64,000 bases of DNA from SMAG-U1939 sp036376595 (GTDB taxonomy: Bacteria; Chloroflexota; Ktedonobacteria; Ktedonobacterales; JADMIN01). Every line of letters begins with the position of its first letter. Within the stretch, counting starts at the first letter, position 1. The notes beneath the pieces are model-generated. The model had not been told where the DNA came from, searched no databases, and worked only from the letters and a program-made list of their open reading frames with translations. Shown one piece after another: positions 8,156 through 15,349 of this stretch. The translations under genes and the position numbers were made by a program. The stretch spans positions 1 through 64,000 of the forward strand of contig DASVAA010000189.1 in NCBI GenBank assembly GCA_036376595.1, in the 5' to 3' direction.

Positions 8156-10855
8156 CTAGGGCAGAATCTCGACGTACCCGTCCGTCCCATGCACGCGGAT
8201 CCGCTGGCCATCGCGGATCAACTGAGTGGCATGCTCAACCCCCACGACGGCCGCTATGCCGTACTCCCGGGCGATCACCGCGCCATGGGTCATCAGGCCC
8301 CCCACCTCCGTCACCAAGCCCTTGATTGTGACGAACAGCGGCGTCCAACTGGGGTCCGTGTGGGCGGTAACCAGGATGTCGCCCGGTTCGAGATCCGCCT
8401 CCGCCATGTCCTGGATGACGCGGGCCCGCCCTTCGACGGTCCCGGCGGAAACCGCTAAGCCGACCAGCGCGCCCGCCGGAAGGTCCGCGCGCCGGTACGA
8501 CCCAGCCACGGCCTCACCATCCGAGGTGAGCACCCGTGGCGGCGTAAGCGCTTGATAGGATCTGAAGGCGTCCTTGCGCTGGCGGATGAGCTGGTCATCC
8601 ACCTCATGTGTGCGCACGACGTCGCGGAGCTCCTGGAGCGTGAGGTAGAAGATGTCTTCCTGCTCACGGAGCACGTGGGCCTGCACGAGGCGCTCGGCTT
8701 CTTCCAGCAAGGCCTGCTTGTAGACGAAGTAGCGGCTGATCATGCCGTACTTCGGATACTCCCGGTACCCGATAAAGGTCCGGACTCGGTCGATCATCCG
8801 CTTGACCTCCTCGGCCTTCCGCTCCCCGTCCGGCAAGGCCCGCAAACGCTCCAGCAGTTCCTGCTCCTTCTTCCAGGCCGCCTGTTGCCCCTGCTCGAAG
8901 CGCCGTTCGGCTTCGCCCGGCTCGAAGTTCTTGATGTTGCTGAGGATCATGGGCACGAGCGTGGTGGGGTGTTCGCTCCAGCGCGGCCTGGTGATGTCGA
9001 TCTCGCCGACGCAGCGCATGCCGTACTTTTCGAGCCAGGCCTGGATGGCGTCGCGCGCTTCCTGCCCGCCCACGAGCCTGGGTAGCTCGTCCAGGAAACC
9101 CTCGTCGTTGACGCGCGCGACGTGCCGCAGAAAAGCTACCACGTCTGGATGCGGGCGGATCACGTCCGCGACATCCAGCAGCGCCAGCCCCATCTCCGAT
9201 GTGACGTTGTGGGGGACGGACTGCGTGAGCGTGTCGGCCGCGTTCTTCTCGCCCAGCCACCTCTCCAGGTGGTCGTTGAGCCACCAGGTGGCCTCCATCG
9301 CGGTCATGAACACCTGGTGGCTTCGCGGATCGAACAAGATGCGCCTCAGCTCCTGGATGTCCGTCAGGATGAAGTCGAGCAGCGCCGGCCCGGACTTCGG
9401 CTGAATCTCGCGCTTCAGGGCGGCGATGGAGGCCTGACTGCGCGCGATCAGCTCGGCGACGATGGCCGGATCGGTCTCGATCGGGGCCGTCGCCCCACTA
9501 GTCGTCGCCCCACTAGTCGTCGCCCCACTAGTCGTCGCCCCACTAGTCGTCGCCCCACTAGTCGTCGCCCCACTAGTCGTCGCCCCACCAGTTGGTGCCC
9601 CACCGGGCCTTTCGTCCGGGAGAGACCGGATGAAGTCGCCGCGTTCGAGGATGGTCCGCAGCGCGTCCCTGATGAGCGGATCGCCTCGCCCCATAACCTC
9701 CAGGAGACCTGCGCGGCTCGCGGGCGAAGCCAGCCCCTGGGTGACGTCGACGAACAGCCTCCCGCCGGCCTCGTACATGGGTCGGCCTGCCGTCAACTGC
9801 CACAAGGAGATCCCCAGGGGCTTCATGGCGTCGGTCATCATCTGCCCATGGCCGACTGAGACGTACACGTGGTTCTCTCCGTCGCCGGCCGCCGAGATCG
9901 GGATGGGGAACAGGGTGGTGATCGGCCGGCTCTGGACGATCTGGAAGCCGCCGTCGACCAGGCACCATTCGATGTCCTGGGGAGGGCCGAAGTGCGCTTC
10001 GATCCGCCGGCCAAGGTGGGCGAGTCGCACCACCTGTGCATCCGTCAGCGCTGGCTGCGCCTGCCGCTCCGGCTCGATCGCCTGTTCCTGCGTCCCGCCC
10101 TCTGGAGCGGCATGGATGGCAAGCTGCTTGGTCGAGATTGTCTTGGCGATGACCTGGCCGTCCCGCACCGTGTAGACGTCCGCGTTCACCAAGCCAGAGA
10201 CCAGGGCCTCGCCGAGGCCGAAGCTGGCCTCCACGGAGGCGACCTTCCGGTTGCCCGTGACAGGGTCGGCCGTGAATAGGATGCCGGCCGCCCGCGGGAA
10301 GACCATCCGCTGCACGACCACAGCCATGTGGACCTTCCGCTGGTCCAAGCCGTTCCGCAGGCGGTAGGTCACGGCTCGCTCGGTGAAGAGTGAGGCCCAA
10401 CACCGGCTGACGTGCTGGAGGATCGCCGCCGGCCCCACGACATTCAGGTACGTGTCCTGCTGGCCCGCGAAGGAGGCTGCTGGCAAGTCCTCCGCCGTCG
10501 CACTGGATCGGACGGCGTAGGCGGCTTGTTCGCCGAGTTGGGCGAGCGGGCGGGTGATCGCCGCCGCCAGATCGTCGGGGATGGCGATCTCTTCGATGGC
10601 CCGGCGGATCTCCGCGCTGAGCGCGCGGATCGCCTCCCGGTCGTCCGGCTTCAGGCGCGACAGCCGTTCGAGCCGATCGTCGATCGATGGCGCCTCCGCC
10701 ATGATCCGCTGGAAGGCGTCTGTCGTCACGCAAAAGCCAGCCGGGACGCGGATGCCTTTGATCCGCGATAGCTCCCCCAGGTTCACGCCCTTGCCGCCGA
10801 CGAGCGCGATCTGCGACTGGTCGATCTCGTGGAAACCCAACACGTAGCGCCGCAT
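8156..10855 (-). CDS. rph: Rifampicin phosphotransferase
   Basis: Inactivates rifamycins by ATP-dependent phosphorylation of the ansa-chain hydroxyl, releasing AMP and phosphate. At 899 residues it has the three expected parts. The N-terminal ATP-binding domain starts YVLGFHEIDQSQ and has VGGKGVNLGELS and AVRSSATAEDLPAASFAGQQ. The central rifamycin-binding region contains YVSVGHGQMMTDAMKPLG. The C-terminal swivelling domain has TDPSWTPLF and THGAVIAREYG, with catalytic His857. These features fit Rph better than PEP synthase. The start is set by GGGAGG upstream of 10855. A 15-bp tandem repeat encodes Gly-Ala-Thr-Thr-Ser units in the middle. The promoter carries a rifamycin-associated element, supporting both function and inducibility. 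It is a single-gene unit convergent with glyS. Confidence 0.92.
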   Translation of the reverse strand: MRRYVLGFHEIDQSQIALVGGKGVNLGELSRIKGIRVPAGFCVTTDAFQRIMAEAPSIDDRLERLSRLKPDDREAIRALSAEIRRAIEEIAIPDDLAAAITRPLAQLGEQAAYAVRSSATAEDLPAASFAGQQDTYLNVVGPAAILQHVSRCWASLFTERAVTYRLRNGLDQRKVHMAVVVQRMVFPRAAGILFTADPVTGNRKVASVEASFGLGEALVSGLVNADVYTVRDGQVIAKTISTKQLAIHAAPEGGTQEQAIEPERQAQPALTDAQVVRLAHLGRRIEAHFGPPQDIEWCLVDGGFQIVQSRPITTLFPIPISAAGDGENHVYVSVGHGQMMTDAMKPLGISLWQLTAGRPMYEAGGRLFVDVTQGLASPASRAGLLEVMGRGDPLIRDALRTILERGDFIRSLPDERPGGAPTGGATTSGATTSGATTSGATTSGATTSGATTSGATAPIETDPAIVAELIARSQASIAALKREIQPKSGPALLDFILTDIQELRRILFDPRSHQVFMTAMEATWWLNDHLERWLGEKNAADTLTQSVPHNVTSEMGLALLDVADVIRPHPDVVAFLRHVARVNDEGFLDELPRLVGGQEARDAIQAWLEKYGMRCVGEIDITRPRWSEHPTTLVPMILSNIKNFEPGEAERRFEQGQQAAWKKEQELLERLRALPDGERKAEEVKRMIDRVRTFIGYREYPKYGMISRYFVYKQALLEEAERLVQAHVLREQEDIFYLTLQELRDVVRTHEVDDQLIRQRKDAFRSYQALTPPRVLTSDGEAVAGSYRRADLPAGALVGLAVSAGTVEGRARVIQDMAEADLEPGDILVTAHTDPSWTPLFVTIKGLVTEVGGLMTHGAVIAREYGIAAVVGVEHATQLIRDGQRIRVHGTDGYVEILP
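9488..9592 (-). repeat. 15-bp tandem repeat inside rph
   Basis: Six identical units CGTCGCCCCACTAGT (9488-9577) plus a seventh with one change. On the minus strand they encode GATTS repeats in a linker between the ATP-binding and swivelling parts. Unit length is a multiple of three, so copy number can change without breaking the frame. Confidence 0.9.
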
Positions 10856-10908
10856 CCGCTCCCTCCCTTGCACGTTCCATTTCCGGGGATTTCTGACTTC
10901 GGCCGGCG

Positions 10909-10944
10909 ATTGTACGACACAACCCAGGGCTTGCCGCAAGCCCC
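10909..10944 (-). promoter_or_regulatory. rph promoter with rifamycin-associated element (RAE)
   Basis: Positions 10926-10944 match the 19-bp RAE inverted repeat GGGGCTTGCGGCAAGCCCC (read on the minus strand) at 18 of 19 bases. Both arms, GGGCTTGC and GCAAGCCC, are intact. On the minus strand TTGCGG within the RAE lies 19 nt before TACAAT (10914-10909), so the element overlaps a plausible -35 box. Transcription would start near 10902, about 47 nt before the rph ATG. RAEs control rifamycin-inactivating genes in actinobacteria. Confidence 0.85.
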
Positions 10945-11299
10945 TCCGTGCGCTATAAGATGAAAGTGGAAGGGGGAGAGTAGCCGGGTCTCCTTACCGC
11001 CAGCTTCCTTTTGTTTGCTCTCAGCGGACAACCTCCTCGCGAAGCGGCGGCGCGTCTGCGATGTGGCCCCGCACAGCCCGATTCCCAGCTTCATACTGGA
11101 CTACTGGTGTCAAGTCCGATCTGGACTGAGCACAACGGCAGAGCCATTGAGCGGCCCTGACTGCGCGGCGTAATGGACGCTGGCGTGCCGCCGCGCTGGC
11201 CGCTACAATGGGATGGGGCGCGGGCGCGACCAGATGGCACGGTCCGCGTTGTCATCCGTTGCCGTTCGTTTCTCCCTCAGCGAGGAGTGAGCTATCGCT
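10945..11299. other. Intergenic region between rph and a small membrane gene
   Basis: The 355 nt beyond the RAE hold no recognisable gene. CTATAAGA at 10953 and purine-rich AGTGGAAGGGGGAGAG at 10966 are the only obvious features. A promoter for the rightward gene at 11300 should lie here but no convincing -35/-10 pair was seen. Confidence 0.5.
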
Positions 11300-11614
11300 A
11301 TGCCGCCCCTGACCGTCACCTTCATCATCGTCGCCGCCATCCTGGCGCTGCCGGCAGGCCTCTTCGTCGCCTCGCTGGTAAGCCTGGCCCGCGCCCGCTG
11401 GCTGGCGATCCCCGCCGGCATCATCGGCGATGTGGTCGTGGCCATCGCGGTCTACTTCTACGTCACCAACACCCATTTCGTCGTTGATGGGCTGGATTAC
11501 TTCCTCGGCGCGTTCTTCGCCTGCTCCATGGGTGTGCTAGCCGGCGCGCTGCTGGCGAACTTTCTGCTCGCGCTGGGCAGTCGGCGCCCAGAGATTGGCA
11601 GCACCGAGGTCTGA
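11300..11614 (+). CDS. Small three-helix membrane protein, unknown function
   Basis: 104 residues with three hydrophobic stretches: VTFIIVAAILALPAGLFVASL, WLAIPAGIIGDVVVAIAVYFYV and YFLGAFFACSMGVLAGALLANFLLAL. The third is glycine/alanine-rich. I do not recognise a family. The ATG follows AGGAG (11283-11287) at a rather long spacing of 12 nt. It converges on the VKOR/SDR pair, its stop being 27 nt from the VKOR stop. Nothing in the sequence indicates a substrate or partner. Confidence 0.7.
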   Translation: MPPLTVTFIIVAAILALPAGLFVASLVSLARARWLAIPAGIIGDVVVAIAVYFYVTNTHFVVDGLDYFLGAFFACSMGVLAGALLANFLLALGSRRPEIGSTEV

Positions 11615-11640
11615 TCCCGAGTCCCTCACCGCTGCTGGAC

Positions 11641-12186
11641 TCAGGTGGAATCCCCGCGCCTGAGGTGCTGGAGCGCGGCCAGCGGCTCGCCCAGGCCGGC
11701 GCAGGCGATGACGATCGAGATCGCCGCCGAGCAGAGGCAGAGCAAGCACCAGGCGTGCAGCACCGCGCCCTGCGCGACCACCAGCAGCACCGCGGCGCAT
11801 CCCATGCCGGCGATTACCACGCCGAAAGCCAGCACCACCCAGGGTAGGCGGCGCCAGCGATCGGGGCCGCCGACCGCGCCCAGCACGACATCGGCGGCGT
11901 AGCCCAGCGCGCCCAGGCTGGCATCGGGGATCGGCAGCGCGTGTGCCAGCGCCGAGCCTGTCACCCGTGCGCTGCTGGCGCTGCCAAAGACCGGGTCCCA
12001 TACCTGCCGCACGATGCCGAGCTGGTAGAGCGTCAGGTAGATCGCGATGGCGCAGCCGATGAGCGCCAGCGCCACCAGTGGCAGCCGCTCGGAGAGCGCC
12101 GAGGGGTTGTAGCGCCAGCCCGGTGGGGTGTCCGCCTCAAGTGACCCCGCGGCTGAGGGCCTCCACCGGACGCCCCTACGAGTCAT
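11641..12186 (-). CDS. VKOR-family membrane protein
   Basis: A 181-residue protein of the vitamin K epoxide reductase family, which uses quinones to reoxidise thiol-disulfide partners in the envelope. Four or five hydrophobic helices are seen. WDPVFGS, IPDASLGALGYAADV and HAWCLLCLCSA are typical, with the active-site pair Cys147-x-x-Cys150 in the last helix. The outer loop after helix 1, which usually has a second cysteine pair, has none (SASSARVTG), so electron shuttling must differ or be absent. The ATG at 12186 overlaps the end of the SDR gene by 11 nt, so translation is likely coupled. The first dozen codons are made of a dispersed palindrome. Confidence 0.82.
   Translation of the reverse strand: MTRRGVRWRPSAAGSLEADTPPGWRYNPSALSERLPLVALALIGCAIAIYLTLYQLGIVRQVWDPVFGSASSARVTGSALAHALPIPDASLGALGYAADVVLGAVGGPDRWRRLPWVVLAFGVVIAGMGCAAVLLVVAQGAVLHAWCLLCLCSAAISIVIACAGLGEPLAALQHLRRGDST
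12162..12180. repeat. Dispersed palindrome, GGGCGTCC family
   Basis: TCCACCGGACGCCCCTACG (half-palindrome plus CCCCTAC tail). It covers the SDR stop codon and the first codons of VKOR. Full-length relatives are at 15278, 15692 and 23266. Confidence 0.75.
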
Positions 12187-13213
12187 GCCGGCCTCGCAGC
12201 ACTGCCATCGCTCCCAGCGCGATGCCCGCCGCTCCTGCCGCGCTGGCCGCCAACGCCGCGAGGGCGTACTTGTGCTCCGAGGCCCACAGCTCGGCGCTGT
12301 GCGTGCGCGAGCGAGTATCGAAGACGCCGTGCGAGCCGTAGTCGCGGCTCTGGTCGAGCGGGTGGAACAGGTTGTTGGGCAGGTCGCCAGGGTTGGGTTG
12401 GCCGCGGTACTGGCTCTGGTAGCCGGTGCGCGAGAGATACCACTGTGTGATGCCGGGAGCGAATTTGGCGCCCAGGATCGCCCGCACCGATGAGAAGCCG
12501 ATCCACATTTCGCGCCGGTCGTGGTGTGCCAGCCAGTAGACTCCGCGGGCGATGACCTCGGGATCGAAGATCGGCGGCACCGGTTGGGCGAGGCAGGGCA
12601 TTTTGTTGAGGCCCCAGGTGAATTGCGGCGTGTTGACCGCCGGCAGGTGCGCGATGCTGATCTTGACATTGCTGTGGTGGTGCAGCAGCTCGATGCGCAC
12701 CGAGTTGGTAAAGCCGTTGATGGCGTGCTTGGCGCCGCAGTAGGCCGATTGCAGCGGGATGCTGACATAGCCCAGCGCCGAGCCGATCTGGATGATGCGC
12801 CCACTGTCGCGCGGCAGCATGCGCTTGAGCGTGGCCATCGTGCCGTGGACGAAGCCCAGGTACGTGACCTCGGTGACGTGCTTGTACTCGGCGGGCGTGA
12901 TCTCCTTGAACTCGGAGAAGACGGTCACGAAGCCGTCGTTGATCCAGATATCGATCGGGCCGAAGGTATCTTCCACCTGCTGTGCCGCACGCTCGACCTG
13001 GTCGTAGTCGCTCGTGTCGGTGGGGATAGCGATGGCCTTGCCACCCCACGTCTCGACGTTGTCTTTGGCGCCCCACAGCCCCGCTTCGCCGCGCGCCAGC
13101 AGCCCGATGTGCGCGCCATGCATCGCGAACTGCTGCGCGATGGCGCGCCCGATCCCTGCCGACGCGCCGGTGATCACCACCACTTCGGGCCGCTGCACCC
13201 GCGTGATTTCCAT
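12176..13213 (-). CDS. SDR-family oxidoreductase with C-terminal membrane helix
   Basis: 345 residues. The NAD(P)-binding motif TGASAGIGRAIA (residues 15-26), the usual Asn-containing segment in divergent form (WINDGFV), catalytic Ser in IGSALGYVS and YCGAKHA (Tyr-x-x-x-Lys) mark a classical short-chain dehydrogenase. Typical SDRs are about 250 residues; this one continues with a 90-residue region (PNNLFHPLDQSRDYGSHG) and ends in a hydrophobic Ala/Gly-rich helix (ALAALAASAAGAAGIALGAMAVL), suggesting membrane anchoring. Such long SDRs are common in actinobacteria and cyanobacteria; the substrate is unknown. It is co-transcribed with the VKOR gene. Confidence 0.88.
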   Translation of the reverse strand: MEITRVQRPEVVVITGASAGIGRAIAQQFAMHGAHIGLLARGEAGLWGAKDNVETWGGKAIAIPTDTSDYDQVERAAQQVEDTFGPIDIWINDGFVTVFSEFKEITPAEYKHVTEVTYLGFVHGTMATLKRMLPRDSGRIIQIGSALGYVSIPLQSAYCGAKHAINGFTNSVRIELLHHHSNVKISIAHLPAVNTPQFTWGLNKMPCLAQPVPPIFDPEVIARGVYWLAHHDRREMWIGFSSVRAILGAKFAPGITQWYLSRTGYQSQYRGQPNPGDLPNNLFHPLDQSRDYGSHGVFDTRSRTHSAELWASEHKYALAALAASAAGAAGIALGAMAVLRGRHDS

Positions 13214-13336
13214 GCGTAGAGTGCCTTTCTGTCCTCGGTATTCGGAAGCTCAGTCCATTGGCCGTTCGGTGCAAGCCGCGTTCCACACAGCGCGCGGCAG
13301 GCGAGCCGGGATAGTACATTGTGGTGCATCCGCCCA

Positions 13337-13366
13337 TTGCCGGCGCCCGCTGAGTCGTGGTACGCT
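13337..13366 (+). promoter_or_regulatory. Possible promoter of the MFS gene
   Basis: TTGCCG (13337-13342), an 18-nt spacer, and TACGCT (13361-13366), in the gap between the divergent SDR and MFS genes. The leader would be about 185 nt long. Confidence 0.35.
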
Positions 13367-13476
13367 AGCGGAACGGCGCGCGTTGGCACGACGACAGCCC
13401 GCGCGACGCCGAACACGGGGGAGTGATACGCTCTCCCGTCTATCCGCGTGTCCGCGAGCGAGCGGGCGCGGCGAGA

Positions 13477-13513
13477 CCAGGACCCCCACATCGAGCGGGG
13501 TTGCTGGATTTTT
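13477..13513 (+). terminator. Terminator-like hairpin in the MFS leader
   Basis: CCAG-G-ACCCC pairs with GGGGT-TG-CTGG around a 10-nt loop and is followed at once by ATTTTTG. It lies 45 nt before the MFS start codon in a divergent gap, so no upstream gene needs it. A second hairpin (CGGGGGAG/CTCTCCCG, about 13417-13440) precedes it and could compete. Conditional read-through is therefore possible. Confidence 0.5.
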
Positions 13514-13557
13514 GTGCTGCGCCGAGATCGGCGGGCCGGCGCATTCGCCGCGAAGGG

Positions 13558-14916
13558 ATGGCCGATGTGAAACAGCGCCCACCGGATGCCCTGGAACAGG
13601 CCGTTGCTGGCCGCGGGCCTCAGCGGAAATCGCTTGCGTGGGGTGGTGCCAGGCGGCGCGGGGCTGGCTGGCCGCGGGCAATCATCGCGCTACGCCAGCG
13701 CAATTTTCGTCTCTATTGGGGCGGCCAGCTCATCTCGGTGATGGGCATTTGGATGCAGCTCATCGGGGAGGCCTGGCTGGTGCTGGAGCTGACGAATAGC
13801 GCCTGGCAGCTCGGCCTGGTGGGGGCGCTGCAGGCGCTGCCGATTCTGCTCTTCTCGATCTTCGCCGGAGTGCTCGCCGACCGCTGGCCGAAGCGCGGCG
13901 TGCTGTTCGTGATGCAGATGGCGGCCATGATCCAGGCGGCGGTGTTATGGGCGCTCGTCGCCACCGGCGCGATCCAGGTCTGGGAGATCTACGTGCTGGC
14001 GCTGCTGCTGGGCCTGACGAACAGCCTGAGCCGGCCAGTGAGCCGCGCGTATCTCGTGGAGCTGGTGGGACGCGAGCATCTGCCTAACGCCAGCGCCTTG
14101 AACTCCGCGGTCTCGTCGCTGGCGCGTATCGTCGGGCCGGGAGTCGGCGGCGTGATCATCGCGGCGAGTGGCGTGAGCGCGCTCTTTCTGCTCAATGCGC
14201 TCAGCTTCCTGCCGCTGCTGGCAGCCATCGCGCTGATCGACACCCGCGAGCTGCATGGCCAGGTGGCGCTTGGTCCCAACGTGGATGGGCGGCGCGACGC
14301 GACGACGTGGCAGAGCCTGCGCGAGGGTTTGGCCTACGTGTGGCGCTCGCCGGCGGTGTTGTTACTACTGCTGGTGGCGGGACTGGTGCTGCTCTTCGGC
14401 TCCAACTTCAATGTCGTGCTGCCGCTCTTCGCCACTGACGTGCTGCATGTTGGGGCGACCGGGTTCGGCCTGCTCTCCGCCGCGACCGGCGTTGGTGCGC
14501 TGCTCGCGGCTTTCTGGCTGGCCTGGGGCAACCGGCAGCCGACGATCCGGGGCGTGCTGAGCATCATGCTGGCCTTCGGCGTGTTGGAGGCGGCGTTCGC
14601 CGTCTCGGGCCTGTTCGCGGTGTCGTTGGCGCTGATCACGGCAGTGGGCTTCACGGAGGAAGCGTTTGCCGTGCAGGCCATGACGACGCTGCAAGCTATC
14701 GCTCCCGATCGGCTGCGCGGCCGCGTGATGAGCGTGCAGGCGCTCTTCTTCGATGGCAGCCTGCCGCTGGGCTACGTGCTGATGGGCTGGCTCGCCGGTC
14801 TCTATGGCGCGCCCGCCGCCGTGCTGATCGGCGCGCTGCTCAGCCTGCTGGTCGTGGGCGCGGGATGGCTGTGGCGGCATCCGGCGGAGAAGGACATGGC
14901 GGCATCGGCAGGTTGA
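13558..14916 (+). CDS. MFS transporter (MFS_3/EntS-like)
   Basis: 452 residues with about twelve hydrophobic helices. The opening RNFRLYWGGQLISVMGIWMQLIGEAWLVLELT and the loop GVLADRWPKRGVL between helices 2 and 3 place it in the enterobactin-exporter-like MFS_3 group. The family exports siderophores, macrolides and other small molecules by proton antiport at the cytoplasmic membrane; the substrate here is unknown. MADVKQRPPD at 13558 is chosen as the start (GAAGGG just upstream). An in-frame GTG at 13423 would add 45 arginine-rich residues that span the leader hairpin and look non-coding. It is a single-gene unit before the SAM riboswitch. Confidence 0.85.
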   Translation: MADVKQRPPDALEQAVAGRGPQRKSLAWGGARRRGAGWPRAIIALRQRNFRLYWGGQLISVMGIWMQLIGEAWLVLELTNSAWQLGLVGALQALPILLFSIFAGVLADRWPKRGVLFVMQMAAMIQAAVLWALVATGAIQVWEIYVLALLLGLTNSLSRPVSRAYLVELVGREHLPNASALNSAVSSLARIVGPGVGGVIIAASGVSALFLLNALSFLPLLAAIALIDTRELHGQVALGPNVDGRRDATTWQSLREGLAYVWRSPAVLLLLLVAGLVLLFGSNFNVVLPLFATDVLHVGATGFGLLSAATGVGALLAAFWLAWGNRQPTIRGVLSIMLAFGVLEAAFAVSGLFAVSLALITAVGFTEEAFAVQAMTTLQAIAPDRLRGRVMSVQALFFDGSLPLGYVLMGWLAGLYGAPAAVLIGALLSLLVVGAGWLWRHPAEKDMAASAG

Positions 14917-15003
14917 GCCATGACGTCGGTTCACCATTGCCGCGACATCCGGCTTGACGCATGCGGTACAATGCGTGCGGAAGGTTGCGTTGCGGCGCGG
15001 CCT

Positions 15004-15136
15004 TGCTCATCCAGACGGGTGGAGGGGACGGCCCTAAGAAGCCCGGCAACCCGCAAGCGTCCGAATACGGGCGCCAGGCGCGGTGCCAACTCCGGCAGCA
15101 ACCGGCGCGCTCGCGCCGGGCGCTGAGAGATGAGCA
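15004..15136 (+). ncRNA. SAM-I (S-box) riboswitch
   Basis: Closing helix P1 is TGCTCATC (15004-15011) with GATGAGCA (15129-15136). Between them lie the expected conserved blocks in order: CCAGACGGGTGGAGGG, GGCCCTAAGAAGCCCGGCAACC, GGTGCCAACTCCGGCAGCA and GAGAGATGAG. These are the S-box core, binding S-adenosylmethionine. It precedes a strong terminator and mtnA, so SAM should switch the operon off. A possible -10 box TACAAT is at 14967-14972. Confidence 0.95.
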
Positions 15137-15183
15137 TCCATGTGTGCGCAAGCCCGGTGCAGGGCTTCGCCGGAATGTGATGC

Positions 15184-15217
15184 GGCTTCTCTCCCCGCCG
15201 GAGAGGAGCCTTTTTTT
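15184..15217 (+). terminator. Intrinsic terminator of the SAM-I riboswitch
   Basis: An 11-bp stem GGCTTCTCTCC / GGAGAGGAGCC with a 5-nt loop and seven Ts (15211-15217). It lies 47 nt after the riboswitch aptamer and is the expression platform for transcription attenuation. Confidence 0.92.
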
Positions 15218-15277
15218 GTGGGTCCGCCCCTGGCGGGGCAAGAAGAGACGGCGAACGCGGAGGTCGCGGAGAGGACT

Positions 15278-15301
15278 CGTAGGGGCGTCCGGTGGACGCC
15301 C
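15278..15301. repeat. Dispersed palindrome, GGGCGTCC family (full copy)
   Basis: CGTAGG, then GGCGTCC-GGT-GGACGCC. It lies between the riboswitch terminator and the mtnA start. It is preceded by a short purine-rich tract (15241-15275) like those between other genes. Confidence 0.8.
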
Positions 15302-15349
15302 GGCGGACCATATCACGGCACGGCTGGCGGCGAGGCAAGAGAACGAGAC

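Noticed and set aside
9122..10175. Rightward proteins over rph with SRRPT or VVAPL repeats
   Set aside because: They are shadows of the tandem repeat on the non-coding strand of rph.
8156..10855. Phosphoenolpyruvate synthase
   Set aside because: The domain order and the ATP-binding and His motifs are shared, but the N-terminal HEIDQSQ, the central GHGQMMTDAMKPLG block and the RAE promoter favour rifampicin phosphotransferase.
13440..13515. tRNA gene upstream of the MFS gene
   Set aside because: A stem-rich stretch was checked, but no D-, anticodon- and T-arm set or GGTTCRA box is present; it fits a terminator hairpin better.
15140..15349. N-terminal extension of mtnA through the riboswitch terminator
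   Set aside because: The open frame crosses the terminator and a palindrome and has no family similarity; the coding start must follow the terminator.
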